From: Myxococcota bacterium
Lineage (GTDB): Bacteria; Myxococcota_A; Polyangia; Polyangiales; Polyangiaceae
Length of the DNA stretch: 57,852 bases
Assembly (NCBI GenBank): GCA_963169915.1
Contig: CAUJEM010000118.1
Coordinates: 1 to 57,852, forward strand
Reading direction: 5' to 3'
Notes under the pieces: model-generated
Seen by the model: only the letters and a program-made list of their open reading frames with translations
Told to the model about the DNA's origin: nothing
Database searches by the model: none
Shown here: positions 8,919 to 17,194 of the stretch, in pieces
Position numbering within the stretch: the stretch's first letter is position 1
Layout: each line of letters opens with the position of its first letter
Position numbers and translations under genes: made by a program

Positions 8919-10473
8919 TGCCGTGCGCGCGCTGTCGGCGGCGGTGGAGTCCATGACCCAGCGCCAGCAGTAGCAGCGCGGACCACGTCGGGACATCCCC
9001 GGCTCTCGTGTAGAGGGTCGGGGATGTTTCATTGAGGGCTGGCGAGACGACGAGCACGTCACGCCGATGAGCTGCTCCGCGCGCCTGGACGCGCCCCAGA
9101 AAGTCGACGTGCGCCGGCACGCCAAGGTTGACGGCACGCACGAGATCACGCCGCGTCTCGATGGCCCGGGGGATCGACAAGCGCAGGTGCAGCTCAGGCT
9201 CTTGCGTGCCCACGAACCAGGCGTCGTTGGTGAGGTTCACGAGCAGGTTGGGGGCGTGGGCCGCCAGCCGACGTCCTACGCTGGGCAGCGTGTCTTCATA
9301 GCAGTTGAGCACGCCCATCCGGGCCGCTTGCTCGGAGAGCAGCTCCACCGTCTCGCCCGGGAGCAGCCCCCCCGCGCGATAGAACACGTTGCGCACCTGG
9401 ACCGGCAGCCACGCGCCGAAGGGGAGGGTCTCGCCGAACAGCAAGAGCTCCAGCTTGGCTTGGGGCGGCTGCAGCAACCCGCTCGGGGTGACGAGGGTAG
9501 CGGCGTTGTAGCTGCCCACGGGCGTGCTCCCGAGGTACCCAAAGAGCACGGGCCCGCGGACGCCTTGCCCGAGGACCGAGCGCCTGCCCGGAGGTAGGCG
9601 CCGCTCCGCGTACGGCAAGGGGTAGGGGTAGGCGGCCTCCGGCCACACCGTCAGCGCGACGCCGGCACGCTCGGCCTCGAGCGTCAGCGTCCTCAGCCGC
9701 CGCAGCACCTGCTCGCGCGCGCTAGGCTCCCAGCGCAGCTTGGCCTCGACGGCACCCTGGACGAGCCCGATCCTGAGCCGCGGCGCGGCCACCCAGGCGG
9801 GCTCGAGCTGCTCCAGCCGCCACCGCCCGTGGCCCTCGAGCCCGCCGCCCAGCGAGCAGCCCACCAGCGCCGAGGCCCACCCTCGGCGGCTCTGGGGGCG
9901 CCCCGCGAGCCAGCGAGCGAGCGGCCTGCCGAGGAGCGCGGCGGCCGCCGCTACCACGGCCGAGACGCCCCGCTCGCCGATGAGCTCCGCGAGCTGGAGC
10001 AGCGAAGGGCGCAGCGCCAGCAGGCCCGCCGGCGTCCACACGAAGACCCCTGGGAGCGAGCTGGCGAGCAAGACCATCAGCGCGAAGGCGAGCCAGGTCG
10101 GGAGGGCCCAGCGCTCTCGCCAGGCCGCCAGGAGCCACGCGGCGGCGGCCCAGGCGAGCGCCTGAGCGCTCGCCAGCGCCGCCCACCCCGCGAGCCCTCC
10201 CGCCAGCCCGAGCGGGGTGAACAGCTCCACGACGCTAGGGACGAAGCGCAGGCCCACCAGCCCCGCCGCCGTCGCCCAGAGCCACGCGAGCCACGCCGCG
10301 CGGCGCGGCCGCGGGGCCGCCTCCAGCGCGACGGCGAGCGCCATCAAGCCCACGGGCACGGCCACGAGCAGATCGGTGGGCGGCCCCGCGAGCGCCATGA
10401 CGGCGCCCCCCCCGAGCGCGAGGTAAGAGTAGCGGCGCTCGCGCCACGCCGCCCCTGCCAGCCGCCGCTTCAC
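8899..10473 (-). CDS. lnt: Apolipoprotein N-acyltransferase
   Basis: This 524-residue inner-membrane enzyme transfers the third acyl chain to the N-terminal cysteine of lipoproteins. The N-terminal half is a set of hydrophobic helices and the C-terminal half is a nitrilase-like domain. The catalytic triad is visible: Glu279 (VWPEAAYPY), Lys340 (QAKLELLLFGE) and Cys391 (LNCYED). Spacing is close to the well-studied enteric enzyme. The start is a GTG that overlaps the stop of the upstream outer-membrane protein gene (GTGA), so translation is probably coupled. The 3' end overlaps the HU gene by 20 bases. The several lipoproteins in this window are its expected substrates. Confidence 0.95.
   Translation of the reverse strand: MKRRLAGAAWRERRYSYLALGGGAVMALAGPPTDLLVAVPVGLMALAVALEAAPRPRRAAWLAWLWATAAGLVGLRFVPSVVELFTPLGLAGGLAGWAALASAQALAWAAAAWLLAAWRERWALPTWLAFALMVLLASSLPGVFVWTPAGLLALRPSLLQLAELIGERGVSAVVAAAAALLGRPLARWLAGRPQSRRGWASALVGCSLGGGLEGHGRWRLEQLEPAWVAAPRLRIGLVQGAVEAKLRWEPSAREQVLRRLRTLTLEAERAGVALTVWPEAAYPYPLPYAERRLPPGRRSVLGQGVRGPVLFGYLGSTPVGSYNAATLVTPSGLLQPPQAKLELLLFGETLPFGAWLPVQVRNVFYRAGGLLPGETVELLSEQAARMGVLNCYEDTLPSVGRRLAAHAPNLLVNLTNDAWFVGTQEPELHLRLSIPRAIETRRDLVRAVNLGVPAHVDFLGRVQARGAAHRRDVLVVSPALNETSPTLYTRAGDVPTWSALLLLALGHGLHRRRQRAHGITAPDL
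8993..9033 (+). terminator. Intrinsic terminator of the HU gene, inside lnt coding sequence
   Basis: A 15-bp stem (8993-9007 with 9013-9027, two G-T pairs) closes a five-base loop and is followed by TTTCATT. It lies 75 bases after the HU stop. The same bases on the other strand encode the conserved TSPTLYTRAGDVP region of Lnt. Confidence 0.7.
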
Positions 10474-11351
10474 CAGTAGATGGTCATCCCTCCGCGAAAC
10501 AAGGCAGCGCTGGAGGTGTTCGTCGTCTGGCCCGTGACGGGGCTGACGTACTCCGGGCGCGAGCTGGCCGCCGCGTCCGTCCTGCCCCGGACGAAGCCGA
10601 CGACGTCCGTGTTGAGCGAGTACCGCCGCGTGATCCTAAACTCCAAGCCCATGCCGAGCTGCGCGCCAAAGTAGGAGTACCGCTCGAGATCCGCGCCATA
10701 GCCCTCGTCCTGCGGCCACGGCACGCTGACGCGCGCCGCCGAGCTGGAGAACCCGCCCAAGAGGTAGAACTGCACGGCGCTGCGCGGGTTGACGAACCAC
10801 AGCATGCTCGCGGACAGCGCGTTCTCCGTGCGCTCGAAGCCGTGATAGTCCCGGCCCTTCAGCAGATCCAAGCCGAAGTCGAGCGCGAAGCTGGGGACGA
10901 AGCGGTACCGTAGGCTCGCGCCGAGCCCCCACATCCCCGCGCGGTCGTCCGGGCGATCGATCTCCTCTCCGTTCGCGGCGTACGCCGAAGCACCAAGGCT
11001 CACGCCTTCGAGCCGTAGGTTGAGCCCCCAGTGGGGATGCCAGCGCCGCTGGACGGGTGGAGGCGGCGCGAGCTCCGGCTGTCGCACGATGATGACGCGC
11101 GCGCCGGGTGGGACGACGATGGTGCGACCTCGCGGCGCCGCAGGGGGCGGGGGCGGCGTGTGGGGCGGCGCCGCGACGGGGGGCTCCGGGGAGGCGGGCG
11201 ACGACTCGACCTGCGCGTCCTCGACCGGAGGCTCGGCGCTCGGCGCCTCCTGCTCCTCGCAGTAGCGACCGGGAGGGCAGGCTTGCTGGGCAGAGGCCAG
11301 CGCTGGAGCGAAAACAACCGTGAGGGCGAGGACTGGGGCGAGGCTGCGCAT
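10470..11351 (-). CDS. Exported outer-membrane beta-barrel protein with Pro-rich linker
   Basis: This is a 293-residue protein. The ATG at 11351 follows a GGAAAGGAG ribosome site and starts a signal peptide (MRSLAPVLALTVVFAPALASA). A Cys-containing segment (CPPGRYCEEQE), a Pro/Ala/Glu-rich linker and the stretch RTIVVPPGARVIIVRQPE follow. From about residue 110 on, alternating strands end in aromatic MTIYW, as in an outer-membrane barrel. The specific function is not recognised. It precedes lnt with a four-base overlap. Confidence 0.72.
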   Translation of the reverse strand: MRSLAPVLALTVVFAPALASAQQACPPGRYCEEQEAPSAEPPVEDAQVESSPASPEPPVAAPPHTPPPPPAAPRGRTIVVPPGARVIIVRQPELAPPPPVQRRWHPHWGLNLRLEGVSLGASAYAANGEEIDRPDDRAGMWGLGASLRYRFVPSFALDFGLDLLKGRDYHGFERTENALSASMLWFVNPRSAVQFYLLGGFSSSAARVSVPWPQDEGYGADLERYSYFGAQLGMGLEFRITRRYSLNTDVVGFVRGRTDAAASSRPEYVSPVTGQTTNTSSAALFRGGMTIYW

Positions 11352-11500
11352 CAGACAGCTCCTTTCCGCAGCTCCTAGCCTAGCAAGCCGGATGCCAGAT
11401 TCCACCTGGTCCCCGAGGTGCCAGCGCCACCCGGGGGCCGGCCCCACCGGGCCTCGCTCTGAGCATGACCGTGGCGCGCCGTCGACGCGCTGGGTGTGAC

Positions 11501-11506
11501 TACAAT
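11501..11506 (+). promoter_or_regulatory. TACAAT -10-like box before the RlmI-like gene
   Basis: TACAAT ends 9 bases before the ATG at 11516, and no Shine-Dalgarno sequence is seen. A transcript would begin at or within a few bases of the start codon. Confidence 0.4.
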
Positions 11507-11515
11507 GCCCGCTCC

Positions 11516-12712
11516 ATGGCCACCCTCGTCCTCGCGCCGGGTCACGTGCAACCCATCTGGGCGGGGCACCCTTGGGTCTATGCGCAGGCCGTCGGGAGGC
11601 TCGAGGGGGAGGCCATTGCCGGCGCCGAGGTGCTGGTCGTCGATCCACGCGGGCAAGCCCTGGGGCGCGCGCTCTACTCCCCGGGCTCGGCCATCCCCGC
11701 GCGGCTCTACACGCGGGATCCGGCGCAGCCGCTCGACGACGCCCTGCTCGAGCGCCGCTTGGACCACGCCCTCCGGCGGCGCGCAGGGTGGGGGCTCCCC
11801 ACGGCGGAGACCAACGCCTACCGGCTGCTCCACGCGGAGGGCGACGGCCTGCCTGGGCTCATCGTCGACGTGTTCGGTGAGGTGCTGGTCCTGCAGTACG
11901 GCAGCGTGGGGATGAAGCAGCGCGCACCGCGCGTGCTGGATCTGCTGGTGCGCCGCTGCAGCCCCCGCGCCATCGTCGACAGGACCACCGAGCGCGCGGC
12001 CAAGAGCGAGGGCTTCACGCGGGATTCTGGGGTGGTGTGGGGAGACCCCAGCGTCACGGAGCTGCGGTTTCGCGAGCGAGGCTTCAGCTACGTGGTGCCG
12101 CTCGAGCTCGGGCAAAAGACGGGCTACTACGTGGACCAGCGGCCACTCCGCGAGCGCGTCGAGCGGCTCGCCACGGGGCGGCGCGTCCTCGACACCTACT
12201 GCTACGTGGGCTCCATGAGCCTCGCGGCCGCGCGCGGCGGCGCCAGCGACGTCCTCGGGGTGGACACGAGCGCCGCCGCGCTCGCGGTCGCGGCGCAGGC
12301 CGCGCAAGCTCACCAGCTGCAAGCGCGCGTGCAGTGGCGACGCCAGGACAGCTGGCACGCGCTGGCGGAGGCCGAGCGCGAGGGCGGGCGTGAGCTGGTC
12401 CTCTGTGATCCTCCCAAGCTCGCGCCCACGCGCGCCTCCCGCGGCGGCGCCATGAAGTCCATGCAGCGCCTGTGCGCCGCGGCCACCCGCGCCGTCAGCC
12501 CTGGCGGGCTGCTCGTGCTCAGCAGCTGCTCGGCGTCGCTGGATCTCGCGGCGCTCACGCGCGCGCTCGCGCTCGGTGCCAGCGCCTCCGGGCGCCGCGC
12601 CACGGTCGTCGAGCGCGTCTTCCAAGGCCCGGACCATCCCGTCCCCGCCGCCTTTCCGGAGGGGCTCTACCTCAGCTCGGTGATCGCCGAGATCACGCTG
12701 GAGCCGAGCTGA
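11516..12712 (+). CDS. Class I rRNA methyltransferase, RlmI-like (PUA + SAM domain)
   Basis: This 398-residue protein has the order seen in the RlmI/YccW family of 23S rRNA cytosine-C5 methyltransferases. An N-terminal PUA domain (HPWVYAQAVGRLEG) is followed by a linker with RLLHAEGDGLPGLIVD, then a Rossmann SAM domain (RVLDTYCYVGSMSLAAARGGA). The substrate motif reads LCDPPKLAPT, and a late Ser-Cys SSCSASLD sits where the family has a conserved cysteine. GQKTGYYVDQR is also diagnostic. The ATG at 11516 (MATLVLAPGH) matches the family N-terminus. Target base specificity cannot be assigned from sequence. The HAD gene follows after four bases. Confidence 0.87.
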   Translation: MATLVLAPGHVQPIWAGHPWVYAQAVGRLEGEAIAGAEVLVVDPRGQALGRALYSPGSAIPARLYTRDPAQPLDDALLERRLDHALRRRAGWGLPTAETNAYRLLHAEGDGLPGLIVDVFGEVLVLQYGSVGMKQRAPRVLDLLVRRCSPRAIVDRTTERAAKSEGFTRDSGVVWGDPSVTELRFRERGFSYVVPLELGQKTGYYVDQRPLRERVERLATGRRVLDTYCYVGSMSLAAARGGASDVLGVDTSAAALAVAAQAAQAHQLQARVQWRRQDSWHALAEAEREGGRELVLCDPPKLAPTRASRGGAMKSMQRLCAAATRAVSPGGLLVLSSCSASLDLAALTRALALGASASGRRATVVERVFQGPDHPVPAAFPEGLYLSSVIAEITLEPS

Positions 12713-12716
12713 GCCC

Positions 12717-13496
12717 GTGACTCCGCTGAGTCGGTTGTCGGCCGCCGAGGCCCAGCACCTGCGCGGGGTGCTGTTCGATCTGGACGACACCCTGCTCGAC
12801 GCTGGCGCACTCACCGAAGCCGCCTACGGCGCGCTGTTTCGGCTGCGCGAGAGCGGCCTCGGGCTGATGGCCGTCACGGGGCGCCCCAGCAGCTGGGGCA
12901 AGCTCATCGCGCGACAGTGGCCCGTCCTGGCGGCGGTCACCGAGAACGGCGCCGTCATCCACCATCACGACGGCGCCCGGGTGGTGCAGCTCCCCTCACG
13001 CGACGAGGCGCAGGCGACCCGCAACGCCGCTCGCCTCGCGCGGCTCGTGGCGGAGCTGCGGCGCCACGTCCCGGCGCTCCAGCCCTCCGACGACGCCGGC
13101 GAGCGCCTCGGAGACTACACCTTCGACGTCGGCGAGTACCGGCAGCCAAACGAGGCGGAGATCGCTCGCGCCATCGCCATCACCGCCGCACACGGCGCCT
13201 ACTGGGTGCGCTCCAGCGTCCACCTGCACGTCAGCTTCGAGGGCGACGACAAAGCGAGCGGCGCCTTGCGGGCGCTCCAGCGCCTCGCAGGTGAGGATGC
13301 GACGCGCGCGCTCGGCGCTTGGGCCTTCATCGGCGACAGCGGCAACGACGCGGCCTGCTTCGCCGCCTTCCACACCACCATCGGCGTCGCCAACCTGCGT
13401 GGGCGCTTCAGTCGTCCACCGCGCTTTCTCACGCGCGCGCGCGCCGGCGCTGGCTTCGCGGAGGCGGCGGCGACCCTGGTGCGGCTGCGCACCTGA
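12717..13496 (+). CDS. HAD-superfamily hydrolase, type IIB (sugar-phosphatase-like)
   Basis: This 259-residue phosphatase carries the HAD motifs: nucleophile motif I LFDLDDTLLD, motif II AVTGRPS, a lysine in DKASGALRAL and acidic motif IV IGDSGNDAACF. The large cap between motifs II and III, with TENGAVIHHHDG, fits the IIB group that includes mannosyl-3-phosphoglycerate and trehalose phosphatases. The substrate is unknown. The start is GTG at 12717, four bases after the methyltransferase stop, so the two genes form an operon. It converges on the zinc-ribbon gene with four bases between. Confidence 0.85.
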   Translation: MTPLSRLSAAEAQHLRGVLFDLDDTLLDAGALTEAAYGALFRLRESGLGLMAVTGRPSSWGKLIARQWPVLAAVTENGAVIHHHDGARVVQLPSRDEAQATRNAARLARLVAELRRHVPALQPSDDAGERLGDYTFDVGEYRQPNEAEIARAIAITAAHGAYWVRSSVHLHVSFEGDDKASGALRALQRLAGEDATRALGAWAFIGDSGNDAACFAAFHTTIGVANLRGRFSRPPRFLTRARAGAGFAEAAATLVRLRT

Positions 13497-13500
13497 GCCC

Positions 13501-14730
13501 TCACGGGGGCGGCGCGGTGCCGCCCGCCGGCGCGCTCGCCGTGCCGCTGGCGCTCGGCACCGTAGAGGCGGCCGCGATCGCCTCCGGTGTCCACCACCCG
13601 CTCGTCTCCGCCCCCGCTCCAGAGAGCGAGGGGCGACGCCCCAACGGGCTCCCGGGCAACGCGAAGCAGGTACTGGTGACGCTCGCGGTCTTGTCGTCGA
13701 GCTTGACGCTGTTGGTACCCACACCGTCCGCCCAGAAGCGCTGCGCGACCCCCACGACGCCGTTCGCCTCGAGCGTCTGACCAACGAGGGCTCGGTAGGT
13801 GAAGGGGCGCGCCTCCTCTCCGCTGAGGGGCTCTTCGAAACGAAAGCCCGGCGCCACACCGGAGAACCTCCCCACGCCAGGGTCCTTGGCTCGGTACGTA
13901 CCAATGCAGGTGCGCCCCTGACGCGTCGCCTTCACGTACAGCTCCTGCTCCGACGGCGGGCCATCCAGCACGAAGAGGATGACCACCAGGTAGCCGAACA
14001 CCCACACGACGGTCAGCACCGGCGCCGCCACCAGGATGGCGAGCGTCCCGCCGAACTCCCAGAGCGGCAACGTACCCAGCGTGCGCGCCTCCCGCTGCAC
14101 TTGCTGAGCGAGGGCGCTCAGATCGCGTGCGCGCCGCGCGACCGGCAAGGCGAGGGCCTCGACGCTGACGATGTTGTCCGAGCGGCAGTAGCCACAGCGC
14201 ACGACGGACTGGGTCCCGCTGGGCACGACGGGGCCGCCGCAGACCCGGCAGGTGGCGGGCTCACCCGGCGTACTCGGCGCGGTCGCGGCGCAGGCGGCCT
14301 GGACCTTGGACCGCGCGCGCCGCCGAAAACGCCGTACCAGCACCAGCGTGAGCACGCCGAGCGCGAGCGTCGGGACCGCAGCGAGTATCACCACCTGGGC
14401 CAGGGCGGGCTCGTCGTCCCACCACATCGCCAGCCCGAAGAGGAGCGTGAGCGCGGGCCCGACGAACAGGGTCAGGATGAGCACCCCGCTCAGCACCCCC
14501 AGGCAGCCGACGCCGCCTTGGGCCTGCCCGAGCGCCAGGCGCTGCGCGCGCGAGAGCTGGCGCTCCTCCTCACGCACGGCCGCGAGCGCGGCGTGAGCCT
14601 GCTCCAGCGCCACGCGCGCGGTGGAGGGGAGCGGCCCCGCGTAGCGGCAAGCCCCGCACACCACGGCATCCCCACGCGCGAGGGAGACCTCGACGGCGTG
14701 CCCACACCGCGGACAAGCGGCCGTGATCAA
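13501..14730 (-). CDS. Zinc-ribbon membrane protein, function unknown
   Basis: This 409-residue protein has an N-terminal zinc ribbon (CPRCG...CGAC), two hydrophobic helices (about residues 75-130) and a second ribbon (CRVCGG...RCGYC). Another hydrophobic stretch (about 225-255) is followed by a soluble C-terminal domain with PGFRFEEPLSGEEARPFTYR. It starts with TTG at 14730, overlapping the stop of the short open frame upstream as TTGA. That frame carries a near copy of the EPLSxEEARP motif and looks like a decayed relative. The family is not recognised. It may sense or assemble something at the membrane, but nothing in the sequence proves that. Confidence 0.7.
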   Translation of the reverse strand: MITAACPRCGHAVEVSLARGDAVVCGACRYAGPLPSTARVALEQAHAALAAVREEERQLSRAQRLALGQAQGGVGCLGVLSGVLILTLFVGPALTLLFGLAMWWDDEPALAQVVILAAVPTLALGVLTLVLVRRFRRRARSKVQAACAATAPSTPGEPATCRVCGGPVVPSGTQSVVRCGYCRSDNIVSVEALALPVARRARDLSALAQQVQREARTLGTLPLWEFGGTLAILVAAPVLTVVWVFGYLVVILFVLDGPPSEQELYVKATRQGRTCIGTYRAKDPGVGRFSGVAPGFRFEEPLSGEEARPFTYRALVGQTLEANGVVGVAQRFWADGVGTNSVKLDDKTASVTSTCFALPGSPLGRRPSLSGAGAETSGWWTPEAIAAASTVPSASGTASAPAGGTAPPP

Positions 14731-14990
14731 GGCCGTGCCTCCTCCTCGCTGAGGGGCTCGTCCGCCGCGAAGCCGGGAGCGCGCGGCGAGGAGCCGCCGA
14801 CCCTCGGGCGAAGGCGCCCGTCAGCGCTTCGCGCGTGGCGTGCGGGCGTGGCCGCACGGCGTGGCACGCGGTGCAGCTCAGGGCGCCGCCGCTGATGAGC
14901 GACGCCGTCGACGCTCGACCACAGTGCGGGCAGGAGACGACGAGCCTGCGGACGAGCCTCGCGACCGGCCATGAGCGCTTCTACTATGAC
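14727..14990 (-). pseudogene. Frameshifted zinc-ribbon remnant related to the adjacent gene
   Basis: On the minus strand one frame encodes a ribbon (VVSCPHCGRAS...LSCTACHAV) with strong G/C third positions but no usable start. A stop precedes it near 14985. Around 14810-14830 the coding character moves to another frame, which reads GFAADEPLSEEEARP and then stops at 14727. That peptide and its DNA closely resemble the PGFRFEEPLSGEEARP region of the downstream 409-residue protein. The simplest reading is a broken duplicate or an eroded 5' neighbour. A real short gene starting at the ATG near 14972 is the alternative. Confidence 0.4.
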
Positions 14991-15059
14991 TCCGGGCGGG
15001 CGCTCCAGGGAGAGCGCGCCAGCTCGCGAGGCCGCTGCAACGCGCGCGCTCGTCTGTGG

Positions 15060-15065
15060 TAGCTT
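15060..15065 (+). promoter_or_regulatory. TAGCTT -10-like box before argD
   Basis: TAGCTT ends 6 bases before the GTG start of argD, with no ribosome site between. This fits a leaderless transcript. Confidence 0.4.
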
Positions 15066-15071
15066 CCGCGC

Positions 15072-16277
15072 GTGCCCTACCCTCCCGAAGCCACGCTCCT
15101 CGCCTCCGCCCAGCGGCACCTCTACCCCAACTATCGCCAGCCCGAGCTGGTGATGGCGCGCGGTGAGGGCTGTCAGCTCTGGGACACCGAAGGGCGCCGC
15201 TACCTCGATCTCTTCGCGGGGATCGCCGTCAGCACCCTGGGGCACGCCCACCCCCGCCTCACGCGAGCGCTCTGCGAGCAAGCCGGACAGCTCCTCCACC
15301 TCTCCAACTACTTCTACAACGAGGTGGGCGTACGTCTCGCCGAGCGGCTCTGCACGCTCAGCGGGCTGTCTCGCGTCTTTTTCTGCAGCTCCGGCACCGA
15401 GGCGAACGAGGCCCTGCTCAAGCTGGCGCGCCACCACTTCTACCTGGCGGGGCAGCAGCAGCGCAGCACCATCATCGCCTTTCACAACTCATTTCACGGT
15501 CGCACCCTCGGGGCGCTGACCGCCACGGGCCAGCCCAAGTATCGCGAGGGCTTCGGCCCCATGAGCGGCGTGGTCCATGTCCCCTTCGGGGATCTCGCCG
15601 CGGTGGAGGCGGCGCTCGGTCCCGAGGTGGCGGGGGTGCTGGTCGAGCCGGTCCAGGGCGAGGGTGGGGTGCTCCCCGCGCCACCAGGGTTCCTCGAGGG
15701 GCTCCGGGAGCTGACGCGAGCCCACGGCGCGCTGCTGCTCGTGGACGAGGTACAAACGGGCGTCGGGCGCACCGGAAAGTTCCTGGCCGTTCAGCACTGG
15801 GGCGTCGTCCCCGACGCGGTCGCACTCGCCAAGGGGCTCGGCGGTGGCGTCCCCATCGGCGCCATGCTCACGGGCGAGCACCTCGCCGAGGCGCTCCCCC
15901 CCGGCTCGCACGGGACCACCTTCGGCGGCGGGCCACTCGCCGCCGCGGCAGCCCACGCCGTCCTCGACACCCTGGAGGCCGAAGCGCTGATGGACCGCGC
16001 CGACCGCCTCGGGCAGCACCTGCACGAGGCGCTCTCTCGGCTCGTGGAGCGCTTCCCGCAGCACGCCGTCACCACGCGCGGCATGGGGCTGCTCCGGGTC
16101 CTGATGCTCGCGCCCGAGGTGGACGCGCGCGCGGTGATGAGCTCGCTCCGAGAGGCGGGCGTGCTGCTCACGCTGGCGGGGGGGCAGGGACTGCGCTTCT
16201 CCCCACCCTTGGTGGTCTCCGCAGCAGAATTGGACGAAGGAGTAGCGGCCCTCACCCACGTCCTGCAAAGGCTCTGA
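15072..16277 (+). CDS. argD: Acetylornithine aminotransferase
   Basis: This 401-residue class III PLP aminotransferase converts N-acetylglutamate semialdehyde to N-acetylornithine in arginine synthesis. The PLP lysine is Lys254 (ALAKGLGGGVPIGA). Other family blocks are FCSSGTEANEALLKLAR, HNSFHGRTLGALTATGQ, LVDEVQTGVGRTGK and HGTTFGGGPLAAAAA. The length is normal. The start is GTG at 15072, the last start before the conserved N-terminus. argF begins two bases after its stop, which supports the arginine assignment over other ornithine-type aminotransferases. Confidence 0.94.
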   Translation: MPYPPEATLLASAQRHLYPNYRQPELVMARGEGCQLWDTEGRRYLDLFAGIAVSTLGHAHPRLTRALCEQAGQLLHLSNYFYNEVGVRLAERLCTLSGLSRVFFCSSGTEANEALLKLARHHFYLAGQQQRSTIIAFHNSFHGRTLGALTATGQPKYREGFGPMSGVVHVPFGDLAAVEAALGPEVAGVLVEPVQGEGGVLPAPPGFLEGLRELTRAHGALLLVDEVQTGVGRTGKFLAVQHWGVVPDAVALAKGLGGGVPIGAMLTGEHLAEALPPGSHGTTFGGGPLAAAAAHAVLDTLEAEALMDRADRLGQHLHEALSRLVERFPQHAVTTRGMGLLRVLMLAPEVDARAVMSSLREAGVLLTLAGGQGLRFSPPLVVSAAELDEGVAALTHVLQRL

Positions 16278-16279
16278 AC

Positions 16280-17194
16280 ATGCGTCACTTGAGCTGCCTC
16301 TCCGACCTGGGCCCCGACGGACTCCTCGGGGTCTTGGACGCCGCCGACACGTTCAAAGATCAGCGCGGCTCCGCGTCGAGCCCACGGCCGCTCACGGGGC
16401 GCTCGGTAGCGCTGGTGTTCGAGAAGGCCTCGACCCGCACCCGCGTCTCCCTGGAGATCGCGGTGGCCGAGCTCGGCGGGCATCCCCTCGTCCTCACCGC
16501 CGCGGGCTCCCAGATGGGTCGGGGCGAGCCCCTGGAGGACACCGCGCGCGTCCTCTCGCGCATGGTGCACGCCATCACCCTGCGCACCGCGGAGGACCAG
16601 CGCCTACGTCAGCTCATGGCCTTCAGCCGCGTGCCGGTCATCAACGCGCTCACCGACGATGGTCACCCCCTGCAGCTGCTCGCGGATCTGATGACCGTAC
16701 GGCGGGCACGCGGCACGCTGCGCGGGCTGCGGTTCGCCTGGCTCGGGGACGGCAACAACATGGCCAATAGCTGGATCGAGGCCGCGGGGCTGCTCCAAGC
16801 AGAGCTCACGCTGGCCTGCCCCCACGGCTATCTGCCGTCGCAGCAGCAGCTCGAGCGAGCGCTCGCCCGCGGCGGCAAGGTGCGCGTCGTCCAGCACCCC
16901 CACGAGGCGGTGCAGGGTGCGGACGTGGTCTCCACGGACGTCTTCACCAGCATGGGGCAAGAGGCGGAGTCGGCGGCGCGCCTGGAGGCCTTCAAGGGCT
17001 ACCAGCTCGACGAGGCCCTCCTCGGCCAGGCCGCGCCCGATGCCATGGTGCTGCACTGCCTGCCCGCACACCGTGGCGAGGAGATCTCCGCGGGGGTGCT
17101 CGAGGGGCCACAGAGTCACGTGTGGGATCAGGCCGAGGCGCGCCTGCACACCGCGAAGGCTGCACTCTGCTGGGCGTTGGAGCTGAATGGCTGA
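16280..17194 (+). CDS. argF: Ornithine carbamoyltransferase
   Basis: This 304-residue enzyme forms citrulline from ornithine and carbamoyl phosphate. The carbamoyl-phosphate site STRTR is at 51-55, followed by HPLQ in DDGHPLQLLADL, the ornithine loop DVFTSMGQE and the catalytic HCLPAHRGEE (His259, Cys260). All key residues are present. The gene follows argD by two bases. It overlaps the next gene, a pseudo-P-type ATPase, by eight bases, so all three are probably one transcript. No ARG-box-like palindrome was recognised upstream of argD. Confidence 0.95.
   Translation: MRHLSCLSDLGPDGLLGVLDAADTFKDQRGSASSPRPLTGRSVALVFEKASTRTRVSLEIAVAELGGHPLVLTAAGSQMGRGEPLEDTARVLSRMVHAITLRTAEDQRLRQLMAFSRVPVINALTDDGHPLQLLADLMTVRRARGTLRGLRFAWLGDGNNMANSWIEAAGLLQAELTLACPHGYLPSQQQLERALARGGKVRVVQHPHEAVQGADVVSTDVFTSMGQEAESAARLEAFKGYQLDEALLGQAAPDAMVLHCLPAHRGEEISAGVLEGPQSHVWDQAEARLHTAKAALCWALELNG

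Noticed and set aside
13291..14895. A 534-codon plus-strand open frame crossing the HAD gene end and the zinc-ribbon gene.
   Set aside because: Arg-rich product out of frame with both supported genes.
14835..15062. A 75-codon plus-strand frame upstream of argD.
   Set aside because: It is antisense to the zinc-ribbon relic, has no ribosome site and no family resemblance.
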